DNA of 8,118 bases. Source: Deltaproteobacteria bacterium. GTDB taxonomy: Bacteria; Desulfobacterota; Syntrophia; Syntrophales; UBA2210. Both the position numbers and the translations under genes were made by a program. The notes beneath the pieces are model-generated. The model was not told the origin of the DNA. It worked only from the letters and a program-made list of their open reading frames with translations, and made no database searches. Positions 1-7,339 of the stretch are shown here, in pieces; positions within the stretch are counted from its first letter, which is position 1; each line of letters opens with the position of its first letter. The DNA lies in assembly GCA_011056825.1 (NCBI GenBank), contig DSBH01000243.1:1-8118 (forward strand), written 5' to 3'.

Positions 1-855
1 CGATATATGACCATAGGCACTGCGAAACCGACGGAGGAAGATCGTCAACAGGTGCCTCACCACATGATCGACGTGGCTGACCCCGACGAAACGTTCAGCG
101 CCGCACGCTACGCGGTGGAAGCGTCCGGAGTCGTCGACAGCCTGCTGGAAAAGGGCGGGACGGTTTTTGTGACCGGCGGAACGGGTCTGTATATAGAGGC
201 TCTGCTGGGAGGACTGATAGAAACGCCTCCAGCCGACCCGGAACTGCGGCGTTACTACCGGGATCTGGCTGACCTGTACGGAACAGGGCATTTATATGAA
301 ATGCTTCAAAAAAATGATCCGGCATCGGCGGCGGCTATACATCATCACGATATAGTGAGGATTATTCGGGCGCTGGAAGTATTAAAACACACCGGGGCAT
401 CGGCAGCCGGCAGGAGGCAGAAGCACGCATTTTCGGAAAAACGATACGAATGCCTGAAAATCGGAATTATACTTGAAAGGCGCGACCTGTTCCAAAGGAT
501 AAACGAACGTGCGGACGCGATGGTTCACGGCGGTCTTGTTGAAGAAACGGAGCGGCTGCTGGGCAGGGGGTACGATCCTTCATGCCCGTCGCTGACGGCG
601 TTCAGTTATCGCCACATTATTGAATATCTGAAAGGGAAACTGGACAAGGATGAGGCGGTACGGCGGTTAAAACGCGACACCAGGAATTACGCGAAGCGTC
701 AGATTACCTGGTTCAAACGGGACCGTGACATTGTCTGGCACGAAACGGGCGAAAGGGAAGCGGCTGTTGAAAAAATATCCCGTTTTCTTTTCCGGCATTC
801 CAGGTCAACACGCTCAACGGTGAATGATTCATCCGCTCACGAGAAGGCGGATTGA
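1..855 (+). CDS. miaA: tRNA dimethylallyltransferase MiaA, 5'-truncated by the window edge
   Basis: MiaA transfers the dimethylallyl group of DMAPP to N6 of A37 in tRNAs reading codons that start with U, in the cytosol. The frame is open from base 1 and begins RYM followed by TIGTAKP, the conserved stretch after the family's DSxQxY motif, so the true start and P-loop (roughly the first 40-45 residues) lie outside. The ATG at position 7 is internal. Counting from that Met, visible motifs are GGTGLYIEALLGG (57-69), DPASAAAIHHHD and RALEV (104-125), and the signature NYAKRQITWFKRD (227-239). The usual GYRE-like motif reads FSYRH here (199-203), with Ser in place of the common Gly. A short polar tail ends the protein. 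About 284 residues are visible, so the full length would be near 325-330, slightly above the usual 300-320. Identity is sure; the upstream context is unseen. Confidence 0.96.
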   Translation, partial: RYMTIGTAKPTEEDRQQVPHHMIDVADPDETFSAARYAVEASGVVDSLLEKGGTVFVTGGTGLYIEALLGGLIETPPADPELRRYYRDLADLYGTGHLYEMLQKNDPASAAAIHHHDIVRIIRALEVLKHTGASAAGRRQKHAFSEKRYECLKIGIILERRDLFQRINERADAMVHGGLVEETERLLGRGYDPSCPSLTAFSYRHIIEYLKGKLDKDEAVRRLKRDTRNYAKRQITWFKRDRDIVWHETGEREAAVEKISRFLFRHSRSTRSTVNDSSAHEKAD

Positions 856-873
856 GACAGACAAGGAAACTAC

Positions 874-900
874 TTGACTTCGCGGGGTCATGAATATAAT
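874..900 (+). promoter_or_regulatory. Predicted sigma70-type promoter upstream of the TPR lipoprotein gene
   Basis: The sequence shows TTGACT at 874-879 and a perfect TATAAT at 895-900, separated by 15 bp. That spacing is shorter than the 17-bp optimum, so the match is good in the boxes but not ideal in spacing. It starts 18 bp after the miaA stop, in non-coding DNA, and points toward the TPR gene. Transcription would begin near 906-908 and give a leader of about 90 nt. It may drive the lipoprotein gene alone or the whole run through coaX, since no terminator is visible between those genes. Functional use is inferred. Confidence 0.6.
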
Positions 901-998
901 TAAGCAACCGCGTGTATGCGGCCGCCGGGTTAAAGCAAGGCCCGCTGGACAGGTCGGCGGGATCGCGGCTTTGATTCGGGGCCGGTAACGGGTGGGTG
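901..998 (+). other. GC-rich, possibly structured 5' leader
   Basis: This stretch lies between the predicted promoter and the start codon and shows no ORF worth calling. It can pair locally: CCGC at 908-911 with GCGG at 918-921, and CCGCC at 922-926 with GGCGG at 956-960. An alternative pairing is CGGG at 926-929 with CCCG at 941-944, which competes for base 926. I recognise no known riboswitch consensus (GEMM, SAM, cobalamin, glycine or preQ1), no T-box and no tRNA. There is no U-tract, so it is not an obvious attenuator. It may be only an ordinary GC-rich untranslated region. Confidence 0.3.
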
Positions 999-2165
999 AT
1001 GAACGTAAATCCTGCAAGAGTGCCGGACAGGCGTCGTGAAAAACGCCGCAGATCAACGGTGTGTTTTGTTATCCTGGCCGCGGTTATCACCGCGGGTGCG
1101 GCGTCCTGTTCCACAGCTGACCGAACGGCCATGCGTTTTCTCGACACGGCCGAACATCACACGTACACGGGCATTGTTCTCATTGAGCAGGAAAAGTACG
1201 ACGACGCGGAACGGGAATTTGAACGCGCGGTTCAGCTTAATGACAAGTCGGCCCTCGGATACGCCGGACTGGCGCTTATCAGGGCCGGCCGGGGACAGAC
1301 TGAAGAGGCCCTCCGCCTTATCGAGAAGGCGGAACAGTGTGCCAGGGACGCCCGCGAACAACTGTTCATACACGTGGCACGAATACGCCTGTACACGCTG
1401 AGCCGCAGACCTACAAACTGGGTTGAGCTGGCACAACAGGAATTTGAAAGTGCTATTGCCGTCGATCCACGATCTGCGCCGGCTTATTATTTCATGGGCC
1501 TGGCCCGCATGAGGAATCACGAATTTGAAAAAGCGGCGCGCCACTTTATCAAAGTGCTTGACTTGAATGACGGTTATGTTGAACAGGCCGATCGGCAGTG
1601 GAAGAGGGCCATGACCATCTCCGCCGCCGAACCGATGTCCTTTCGAGTCGAAGAAGCTGCACTGGCCGACACATTGACCCGGGGAAGCCTGGCGCTTTTC
1701 CTGGTGGAAGAATTACGGGTCGATGAACTTTACCACGGTCTCGGATTGTACGACGATTCAGCGGCGCCGGAAAAACAACCTTCCGATATTGAAATTCATC
1801 CGTGCCGGCGGGAAATCGAAAAAGTAGCGGCATTGCGCATTCAGGGTCTCGAGCCGTATCCCGACGGAGATTTTTATCCCGATGACGTTGTTTCCCGTCT
1901 CAACATGGCCATCGTACTCTACGGCATACTCGTCAAGGTGACCGGCGACGAGCAACTGGCCGATCGCTATGTGTCTCCTTCCGAACCCGGCGAAGAGGGG
2001 AAGGAGCATTCTCTTCACGAAGCCGCCCGTGTAATCATCGCCCGGGATATCATGGAACCGGAGCTGTTCACCTCGACCGAACTGGCTCCCTATGAGCCCA
2101 TCTCGGGAGACAGGGCGCTCATGGCGATACATAATTTCAAAGAAGCCCTGCTTATCGGTTTTTAG
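999..2165 (+). CDS. Predicted TPR-repeat lipoprotein with SLH-like C-terminal region, function unknown
   Basis: I do not recognise this as a named gene. The 388-residue product has a basic N-terminus (RRREKRRR), a hydrophobic run and AASC ending at Cys37, a plausible though imperfect lipobox. Ser follows the Cys, which in the E. coli +2 rule favours the outer membrane. TPR-like helix pairs follow at about 52-84, 86-117 and 161-194, with the typical Gly/Ala, Tyr and Ala positions and YDDAEREFERAVQLN as the clearest. Residues 263-311 resemble an S-layer homology repeat: a DI start, VAALRIQGLEPYPDGDFYPD, then a Ser-Arg-Leu-x-Met-Ala helix. Weaker SLH-like segments lie at about 220-245 (LTRGSLALFLVEEL) and 340-384 (ISGDRALMAI). 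A role in envelope assembly or peptidoglycan contact is inferred. A GTG directly before the ATG would add one residue; no strong Shine-Dalgarno chooses between them. It has its own promoter and lies 50 bp before valS on the same strand. Confidence 0.85.
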   Translation: MNVNPARVPDRRREKRRRSTVCFVILAAVITAGAASCSTADRTAMRFLDTAEHHTYTGIVLIEQEKYDDAEREFERAVQLNDKSALGYAGLALIRAGRGQTEEALRLIEKAEQCARDAREQLFIHVARIRLYTLSRRPTNWVELAQQEFESAIAVDPRSAPAYYFMGLARMRNHEFEKAARHFIKVLDLNDGYVEQADRQWKRAMTISAAEPMSFRVEEAALADTLTRGSLALFLVEELRVDELYHGLGLYDDSAAPEKQPSDIEIHPCRREIEKVAALRIQGLEPYPDGDFYPDDVVSRLNMAIVLYGILVKVTGDEQLADRYVSPSEPGEEGKEHSLHEAARVIIARDIMEPELFTSTELAPYEPISGDRALMAIHNFKEALLIGF

Positions 2166-2215
2166 CGTTCCGCGCGACAAAAATATCATCAACACACAGG
2201 ATTAGGATTGAGAAC

Positions 2216-4876
2216 ATGAAACAGAATAATCTGACAAAATCGTACGATCCCGCAGCTGTTGAATTGCGGTGGTATCAGGAATGGATGGACAAGGGGCTGT
2301 TCAGGGCCGAAGATGAAAGCGACAAACCGCCGTTTTCAATCGTCATACCTCCACCCAACGTGACGGGCATGCTGCACATGGGACATGCCCTGAACAACAC
2401 TCTGCAGGATGTCATTATCAGGTTCAAGCGCATGCAGGGCTATAACGCGCTTTGGATGCCGGGAACGGATCATGCGGGAATCGCGACCCAGAACGTTGTC
2501 GAGCAGGAACTTGCACGTGAAGAAACGTCACGCCACGAAATCGGACGCGAAAAATTTATCGAACGAGTCTGGAGCTGGCGTGAAAAATACGGCGGCATCA
2601 TTCTCAACCAGCTTCAGAAACTTGGTTGTTCCTGCGACTGGTCGCGGGAGCGTTTCACCATGGACGAGGGGCTGTCGCGCGCCGTCCGCGAGGTGTTTGT
2701 ACGACTGTACCGGGACGAACTTATATATCAGGGCGATTACATCGTCAACTGGTGCCCGCGGTGCCACACGGCCATATCGGACCTCGAAGTGGAATACGAG
2801 CAGGAGGAAAGCTGCCTCTGGCACATCCGCTACCCTCTCGTCGACGGATCCGGCGAAATAGTCGTTGCCACGACGAGACCCGAGACCATGCTGGGGGATA
2901 CCGCGGTCGCGGTGCATCCCGATGATGAGCGATACCGCTCGATGGTGGGGAAAAAGGTCCTCCTGCCCCTGATGAATCGGGAAATACCGGTTATCGCCGA
3001 TTCGTACGTGACGAGCGAATTCGGAACAGGCGCCGTCAAAATCACTCCTTCGGCCGATCCCAACGACTTCGCCATGGCCCAGCGGCAGGGTCTCGAGATT
3101 ATGTCCATTATGGACGGGAGCGCCATAATCAACGAAAACGGCGGAATCTACCAGGGTCAGGACTGTATCACCTGCAGGAACAACGTGGTGGAAGACCTGA
3201 AAGTCGGGGGATATTTTGTCAAGGAAGAACCCTACTCCCACAATGTCGGACGGTGCTACCGGTGCAAAACAAACGTTGAGCCGATGATTTCAAAGCAGTG
3301 GTTCGTAAAGGTTCAAAAACTCGCCAAGGCCGCCACCGCAGCAGTGATAAAAGGCGAAACAAAGATTATACCTCCTCTCTGGGAAGCAACCTACTTCGAA
3401 TGGCTTGAAAATATCCGCGACTGGTGCATATCACGCCAGATATGGTGGGGACACCGCATACCCGTCTGGTATTGCGACGATTGCGGCGAAATCATCGCGG
3501 CCGTGGAAGAACCGGCGGCCTGCACAAAATGCGGGGGCACATCGCTCAGGCAGGACGAGGACGTGCTCGATACCTGGTTCAGTTCGGCCCTCTGGCCCTT
3601 CTCGACGCTCGGCTGGCCCGACAATACAAAGGCGCTGAAAACATTTTACCCCACGTCGCTGCTTGTCACGGGGTTCGATATTATATTTTTCTGGGTAGCC
3701 CGCATGATGATGATGGGACTGTACGTCATGAAGGAAGTTCCCTTCCGGGATGTCTATCTTCACGCGCTGGTTCGAGATGAGCGGGGCGAGAAGATGAGCA
3801 AGTCAAAGGGTAACAGTATCGACCCCCTGACGATGATCGACCGCTACGGCGCCGACGCCTTTCGTTTTACCCTTGCCGCGTTCACGGCCCAGGGCCGCGA
3901 CGTCAAGATGTCGGAGGCAAGAATCGAGGGATACCGTAATTTTATTAATAAAATATGGAACGCCTTCAGGTTCTGCATGATGAATCTCGAGGATTACCGG
4001 GAAGACCGGGATACCCCTCGAAATGACGATTATTCGTTTCCCGACCGGTGGATCCGCCACAGGCTGAACCAGAGCGTGGACGAAGTGATCCGGGCACTGG
4101 ACGAGTACCGTTTCAATGACGCGGCAGCGGAACTCTACCAGTTCTTCTGGCATGAATTCTGTGACTGGTATCTCGAGCTGGCAAAGACAGTGCTTTACTC
4201 GGAAGATGACTCCGGCAGAAAGCGGGCCGCGCAGGAAACGCTGCTTCTGGTGCTGAGAACTGTCATCAAACTCCTGCATCCCTTTATTCCCTTCGTTACC
4301 GAGGAAATATGGCAGACGATATCCGAAGACGGCGGGTCCATCATGACGGCGGATTACCCCCGGCCCTCGGGGGACATGGAGGACAACGAGGCTGCGAAGA
4401 AAGTAGAAACGATACGAAGCGTCATAACCGCCGTCCGCAACATACGGGGCGTCATGAGAGTGCCCTTCGGCACGAAACTCAAGGTAACGGCTTTGTGCCC
4501 CGACGCGGAAAAGAAAAAGATTCTCGAAGAAGGCTCCCGCTATGTTCTTGATCTTGCCAACCTGAACGGATTCGACGTTCTTGAAGGTGAGGAGACTATT
4601 TCCGGTGCCGCGGTGGCCGTGGCTGACTCGGTCAAGGTCCACGTGTTCCTGGGAGACGCCGTTGACATTCCGGCGGAGCGCACCCGACTCGAAAAAGAAG
4701 TGAAGAAGATCGACAACGACCTCGAGCGCGTGTCCAGGAAACTGGGGAACCAGGACTTCAGGGAAAAGGCTTCGGAAGACGTAGTCAGGAAGGAAGAGGC
4801 AAAATACGCCGACCTGCGGGAACGCGGGACGGTACTCAGGGATGCACTGCATAACCTCGAAGCAATGGGAAGCTGA
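2216..4876 (+). CDS. valS: Valyl-tRNA synthetase
   Basis: ValRS is the cytosolic class Ia synthetase that charges tRNA-Val and hydrolyses mischarged Thr-tRNA. The 886 residues match the family length (about 880). PPPNVTGMLHMGHALN at 45-60 contains the HIGH-type motif HMGH (54-57). The CP1 editing domain carries TTRPETMLGD (219-228). GEKMSKSKGN holds the KMSKS loop at 526-530. Cys pairs at 180/183 and 347/350 and at 420/423 and 436/439 fit the two zinc sites known in ValRS. An extra CxxC at 317/320 sits where most family members read DRFEAR. The anticodon-binding region follows, and residues 820-882 form the charged C-terminal coiled coil typical of ValRS. The start has AGGA at 2204-2207, 8 nt upstream, and the N-terminal KSYDPAAVELRWYQEW is conserved. 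The gene lies 50 bp after the TPR lipoprotein gene and 10 bp before nadC. No T-box leader is visible. Confidence 0.98.
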   Translation: MKQNNLTKSYDPAAVELRWYQEWMDKGLFRAEDESDKPPFSIVIPPPNVTGMLHMGHALNNTLQDVIIRFKRMQGYNALWMPGTDHAGIATQNVVEQELAREETSRHEIGREKFIERVWSWREKYGGIILNQLQKLGCSCDWSRERFTMDEGLSRAVREVFVRLYRDELIYQGDYIVNWCPRCHTAISDLEVEYEQEESCLWHIRYPLVDGSGEIVVATTRPETMLGDTAVAVHPDDERYRSMVGKKVLLPLMNREIPVIADSYVTSEFGTGAVKITPSADPNDFAMAQRQGLEIMSIMDGSAIINENGGIYQGQDCITCRNNVVEDLKVGGYFVKEEPYSHNVGRCYRCKTNVEPMISKQWFVKVQKLAKAATAAVIKGETKIIPPLWEATYFEWLENIRDWCISRQIWWGHRIPVWYCDDCGEIIAAVEEPAACTKCGGTSLRQDEDVLDTWFSSALWPFSTLGWPDNTKALKTFYPTSLLVTGFDIIFFWVARMMMMGLYVMKEVPFRDVYLHALVRDERGEKMSKSKGNSIDPLTMIDRYGADAFRFTLAAFTAQGRDVKMSEARIEGYRNFINKIWNAFRFCMMNLEDYREDRDTPRNDDYSFPDRWIRHRLNQSVDEVIRALDEYRFNDAAAELYQFFWHEFCDWYLELAKTVLYSEDDSGRKRAAQETLLLVLRTVIKLLHPFIPFVTEEIWQTISEDGGSIMTADYPRPSGDMEDNEAAKKVETIRSVITAVRNIRGVMRVPFGTKLKVTALCPDAEKKKILEEGSRYVLDLANLNGFDVLEGEETISGAAVAVADSVKVHVFLGDAVDIPAERTRLEKEVKKIDNDLERVSRKLGNQDFREKASEDVVRKEEAKYADLRERGTVLRDALHNLEAMGS

Positions 4877-4880
4877 GGGA
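4875..4880 (+). promoter_or_regulatory. Ribosome binding site of nadC
   Basis: GAGGGA begins inside the valS stop codon (TGA at 4874-4876) and ends 6 nt before the ATG at 4887. It decides the nadC start: the in-frame ATG at 4842 lies inside valS, lacks such a site and would add 15 residues not typical of the family. The arrangement suggests that ribosomes finishing valS help to start nadC. Confidence 0.75.
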
Positions 4881-4886
4881 AAAATC

Positions 4887-5708
4887 ATGGACACGGCTGC
4901 TCTTGTAAGGCGTGCGCTGGAAGAGGACCTCGGGTCGGGTGACGTGACGTCCGGCTCGCTGCTCGAAGGCGATGAAAAGGGCGCGGGGCGTGTATTCGCC
5001 AAGAGCGAACTGGTTGTAGCTGGTATCGACGTGTTCCGCGAGGTGTTTCACGCCCGGGATGCAGGCATCCGGCTCGAGGCGCTGACGGCGGACGGCGAAC
5101 GGTTGAAGCCGGGAAATGACATCGCACGGATCTCGGGATCTCTCAGGAGCATTCTTGAAGCCGAGCGGACAGCCCTGAATTTTTTACAACGGATGTGCGG
5201 CATTGCGACAATGACGGCGCGTTTCGTCCAGGCTGCCGGAGAAAGCGGGGCGCGTATACTGGATACGAGAAAGACAACGCCGGGATTGCGGGTGCTTGAA
5301 AAACACGCCGTTCGTGTCGGGGGCGGCCTGAATCACCGGTTCGGGCTTGATCGCGGCGTTCTCATCAAGGAAAACCATATCACGGCGGTCGGCGGCATTA
5401 CCGAGGCGGTCATCCGGGTGCGGAAAGCGGCTCCGCCGACATTCACCGTCGAGGTGGAAGTGCGAAACATGGATGAGGTGCGGGAAGCCGTTGAATGCGG
5501 CGCAGATATCATCATGCTCGACAATATGAACCGCGACGAACAGGCAGAGGCGGTAAAGTTAATCGCGAAGCGAGCCCTTGTGGAGGCATCGGGGAACGTC
5601 ACGCTTGAGACCGTGCGTGATATAGCCGAAACAGGCGTGGACTTCATATCCGTGGGAGCTTTGACCCATTCTGCTCCCGCGGCGGACATTTCGCTGGTTC
5701 TGGAATGA
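4887..5708 (+). CDS. nadC: Nicotinate-nucleotide pyrophosphorylase (quinolinate phosphoribosyltransferase)
   Basis: NadC converts quinolinate and PRPP to nicotinate mononucleotide, CO2 and pyrophosphate, the step after NadA/NadB in de novo NAD synthesis. The 273-residue protein is near the family length (about 280). Motifs in order are EEDLGSGDVTS (12-22), ERTALNFLQRMCGIAT (93-108), ILDTRKTTPGLR with RK at 128-129, LEKHAVRVGGGLNHRFGL with K139, H150 and R151, the catalytic-site LIKENH with K161, EVEV with E191, IMLDNM with D212, and EASGNVTLETV. These cover the usual PRPP- and quinolinate-contacting residues. The start at 4887 follows a good Shine-Dalgarno, and MDTAALVRRALEEDL is a normal family N-terminus. 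It lies 10 bp after valS and overlaps birA by 4 bp. nadA and nadB are not in the window. Nothing is missing or fused. Confidence 0.97.
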   Translation: MDTAALVRRALEEDLGSGDVTSGSLLEGDEKGAGRVFAKSELVVAGIDVFREVFHARDAGIRLEALTADGERLKPGNDIARISGSLRSILEAERTALNFLQRMCGIATMTARFVQAAGESGARILDTRKTTPGLRVLEKHAVRVGGGLNHRFGLDRGVLIKENHITAVGGITEAVIRVRKAAPPTFTVEVEVRNMDEVREAVECGADIIMLDNMNRDEQAEAVKLIAKRALVEASGNVTLETVRDIAETGVDFISVGALTHSAPAADISLVLE

Positions 5709-6514
5709 CCACGAATTCTGTGAACAAACCTTTTCCCTACACTGAACTACAGCGTCGATTGGCGGGAACGCGTTTCGGCGGAACGGTTCATTTTCTTGAA
5801 ACAACAGATTCCACGAACACAGTCGCTCTTGAATTGGCAGAGGGGGGCGCTCCGGAAGGCGACCTGGTAATTGCCGACAGGCAGAAACAGGGGCGCGGAA
5901 GACTCCCCGGTCGGAATTGGCAATCACCGGCAGGGCGGAATCTCTATGTTTCCGCCATATTGAGGCCGATGACGAATCCTTCGAAAGCAGCAACGCTTAC
6001 GTTGACCGCGGGCGTGGCCGTGGCCGAAGCACTGGAGGCCTGGTGCCCGGGCCGGGTTTCAATCAAATGGCCGAACGACGTCAACATCGGAGGGAAAAAA
6101 GTATCGGGAATTCTGACGGAAATGAGGACCAGAGGAGACAGCGTAGACTTCGTCGTTGTCGGAATCGGCGTCAACATTTTCATGAAATTCGATGAATTCG
6201 ACGAGCAATTCCGGCACCGGGCGACCTCGCTTCTGGAGGAAACAACACATACACTCGACCGTGTCGATGTCGCGGCGGCCGTTCTGCGTTCGCTGGATCG
6301 ATGGTACGAGACATACAGCAGGGAGGGATTCGCGCCGGTGAGAAGCAGGTGGCTCGATCGAGCGGGCACAGTGAACGAAAGAGTAACAGTCGACGACCGA
6401 GGTTCGAGTAAAAAGGGAATCGTCAGGGGCATAGACGAAGAGGGTGCGCTGCTTCTTGAGGATGAAGCGGGATCAGTCGTTCGGATTCTATCGGGAGATG
6501 TACTGGTGCAATAA
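5705..6514 (+). CDS. birA: Biotin--[acetyl-CoA-carboxylase] ligase, monofunctional (no DNA-binding domain)
   Basis: This enzyme makes biotinyl-AMP from biotin and ATP and attaches biotin to the carrier lysine of acyl-CoA carboxylases or similar enzymes. The 269 residues contain the catalytic domain from about residue 27: FLETTDSTN (30-38), the adenylate loop QGRGRLPGRNW (62-72), IKWPNDV (120-126), KKVSGILTE with K132 as the likely biotin-binding lysine, and GIGVN (153-157). A small SH3-like C-terminal domain follows (about 221-268). The N-terminal winged helix of E. coli BirA is absent, so this protein should not act as a repressor by itself. The adenylate loop is one residue longer than E. 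coli GRGRRGRKW. The ATG overlaps the nadC stop as ATGA, with no clear Shine-Dalgarno before it, so translation is probably coupled to nadC. The symbol birA follows common usage for the ligase. Confidence 0.95.
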   Translation: MTTNSVNKPFPYTELQRRLAGTRFGGTVHFLETTDSTNTVALELAEGGAPEGDLVIADRQKQGRGRLPGRNWQSPAGRNLYVSAILRPMTNPSKAATLTLTAGVAVAEALEAWCPGRVSIKWPNDVNIGGKKVSGILTEMRTRGDSVDFVVVGIGVNIFMKFDEFDEQFRHRATSLLEETTHTLDRVDVAAAVLRSLDRWYETYSREGFAPVRSRWLDRAGTVNERVTVDDRGSSKKGIVRGIDEEGALLLEDEAGSVVRILSGDVLVQ

Positions 6515-6560
6515 AGGCGTCGTCAGGCGCGTATAACGTGACGGCTGCCGAATCGACAAA

Positions 6561-6567
6561 AAGGAGG
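6561..6567 (+). promoter_or_regulatory. Strong ribosome binding site of coaX
   Basis: AAGGAGG matches the anti-Shine-Dalgarno complement closely and lies 7 nt before the ATG at 6575. It is the strongest such site in the window. With the 60-bp gap after birA, it suggests that coaX is translated independently of the coupled nadC-birA pair. I see no convincing promoter in the gap. Confidence 0.85.
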
Positions 6568-6574
6568 AAACGCC

Positions 6575-7339
6575 ATGTTGCTCGTACTCGACGTGGGGAA
6601 TACAAACACAGTTCTCGGCCTGTATGAGGAAGACAGGCTCGTGCAATGGTGGCGTGTCAGGACGATATCGAACAACACGGTCGATGAGTACGGCATGCTG
6701 ATACTTGAGCTGATCGGAACGGTCAACGTTGAACCGAAACGAATCGACGCAATAATCATCTCCTGCGTGGTTCCCCCCATGCTGAATATTCTCGCGCCGC
6801 TCTGCGAAAAATATTTTTACATGAAACCCTTCATTGTGGGACCCGGCATAAAGACGGGCATGCCGATCTACTACGACAACCCCCGTGAAGTTGGCGCGGA
6901 CCGTATTGTCAACGCCGTGGCTGGCCACGCCAAGTACGAGGGGAACCTCATCATCGTCGATTTCGGTACAGCCACCACCTTCGACCACGTGACAGAAAAG
7001 GGCGATTATATGGGTGGATGCATCGCACCGGGAATAGTTATTTCAACGGAAGCCCTGTTTGCCCGGGCGTCGAAACTTCCCCGCGTGGAATTCAAAAGGC
7101 CGAAGCGCATCGTCGCCAAGGACACCGTCAGCAGCATGCAGGCGGGCATCATGTTCGGCTATGCCGGGCTTATCGACGGTATCGTGGAACGAATGAAGAC
7201 GGAGATACAGCAGCAGGTTACCGTCGTTGCGACAGGGGGACTCGCCGGCATCATCGCGCCGGAGACGCGAAGTATCGACGTGGTGGACGACATGTTGACC
7301 CTCGAGGGACTGCGCATCATTTACGAAAGGAACACCTGA
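6575..7339 (+). CDS. coaX: Type III pantothenate kinase
   Basis: CoaX phosphorylates pantothenate with ATP, the first step of coenzyme A synthesis. It belongs to the ASKHA fold and, unlike CoaA, is known to resist feedback by CoA and to need a monovalent cation. The 254 residues match the family (about 255-260). Motifs in order are LDVGNTNTVLGL with D6 in the first phosphate loop, DNPREVGADRIVNAV (101-115) with catalytic-base candidate D109, VDFGTATTFD (128-137, second phosphate loop), and MGGCIAPGI (146-154). Further along are KDTVSSMQAGIMFGY (182-196) and VATGGLA (218-224). All core motifs are intact. The gene ends the + strand run, and its last 19 bp overlap the end of trmFO on the other strand. 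Co-transcription with birA is likely, because both lie on one strand with a 60-bp gap. Confidence 0.97.
   Translation: MLLVLDVGNTNTVLGLYEEDRLVQWWRVRTISNNTVDEYGMLILELIGTVNVEPKRIDAIIISCVVPPMLNILAPLCEKYFYMKPFIVGPGIKTGMPIYYDNPREVGADRIVNAVAGHAKYEGNLIIVDFGTATTFDHVTEKGDYMGGCIAPGIVISTEALFARASKLPRVEFKRPKRIVAKDTVSSMQAGIMFGYAGLIDGIVERMKTEIQQQVTVVATGGLAGIIAPETRSIDVVDDMLTLEGLRIIYERNT

Noticed and set aside
901..998. Possible tRNA, small RNA or riboswitch in the leader before the TPR gene
   Set aside because: No cloverleaf or T-loop sequence is present, and no match to riboswitch cores I know could be read. It is kept only as an unspecified leader.
2528..3241. Open frame of 237 codons on the - strand inside valS
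   Set aside because: Antisense to the ValRS catalytic and editing regions, with no family motif and no sign of its own start site.
4842..4886. Earlier in-frame ATG for nadC inside valS
   Set aside because: It would add 15 residues encoded in the valS end without a good Shine-Dalgarno. The ATG at 4887 has GAGGGA at the right distance and gives a normal NadC N-terminus.
3803..5002. Long open frame of 399 codons on the - strand across the end of valS and the start of nadC
   Set aside because: It lies antisense to valS, whose motifs and C-terminal coiled coil are clear, and its translation shows no recognisable domain. Long antisense frames are common in GC-rich coding DNA.
6518..6546. Inverted repeat CGTCA/TGACG with TATAAC between the arms in the birA-coaX gap, considered as operator, promoter or terminator
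   Set aside because: The stem is only 5 bp plus a wobble pair, with a 13-nt loop and no T-tract. No -35 box stands at a suitable distance before TATAAC.
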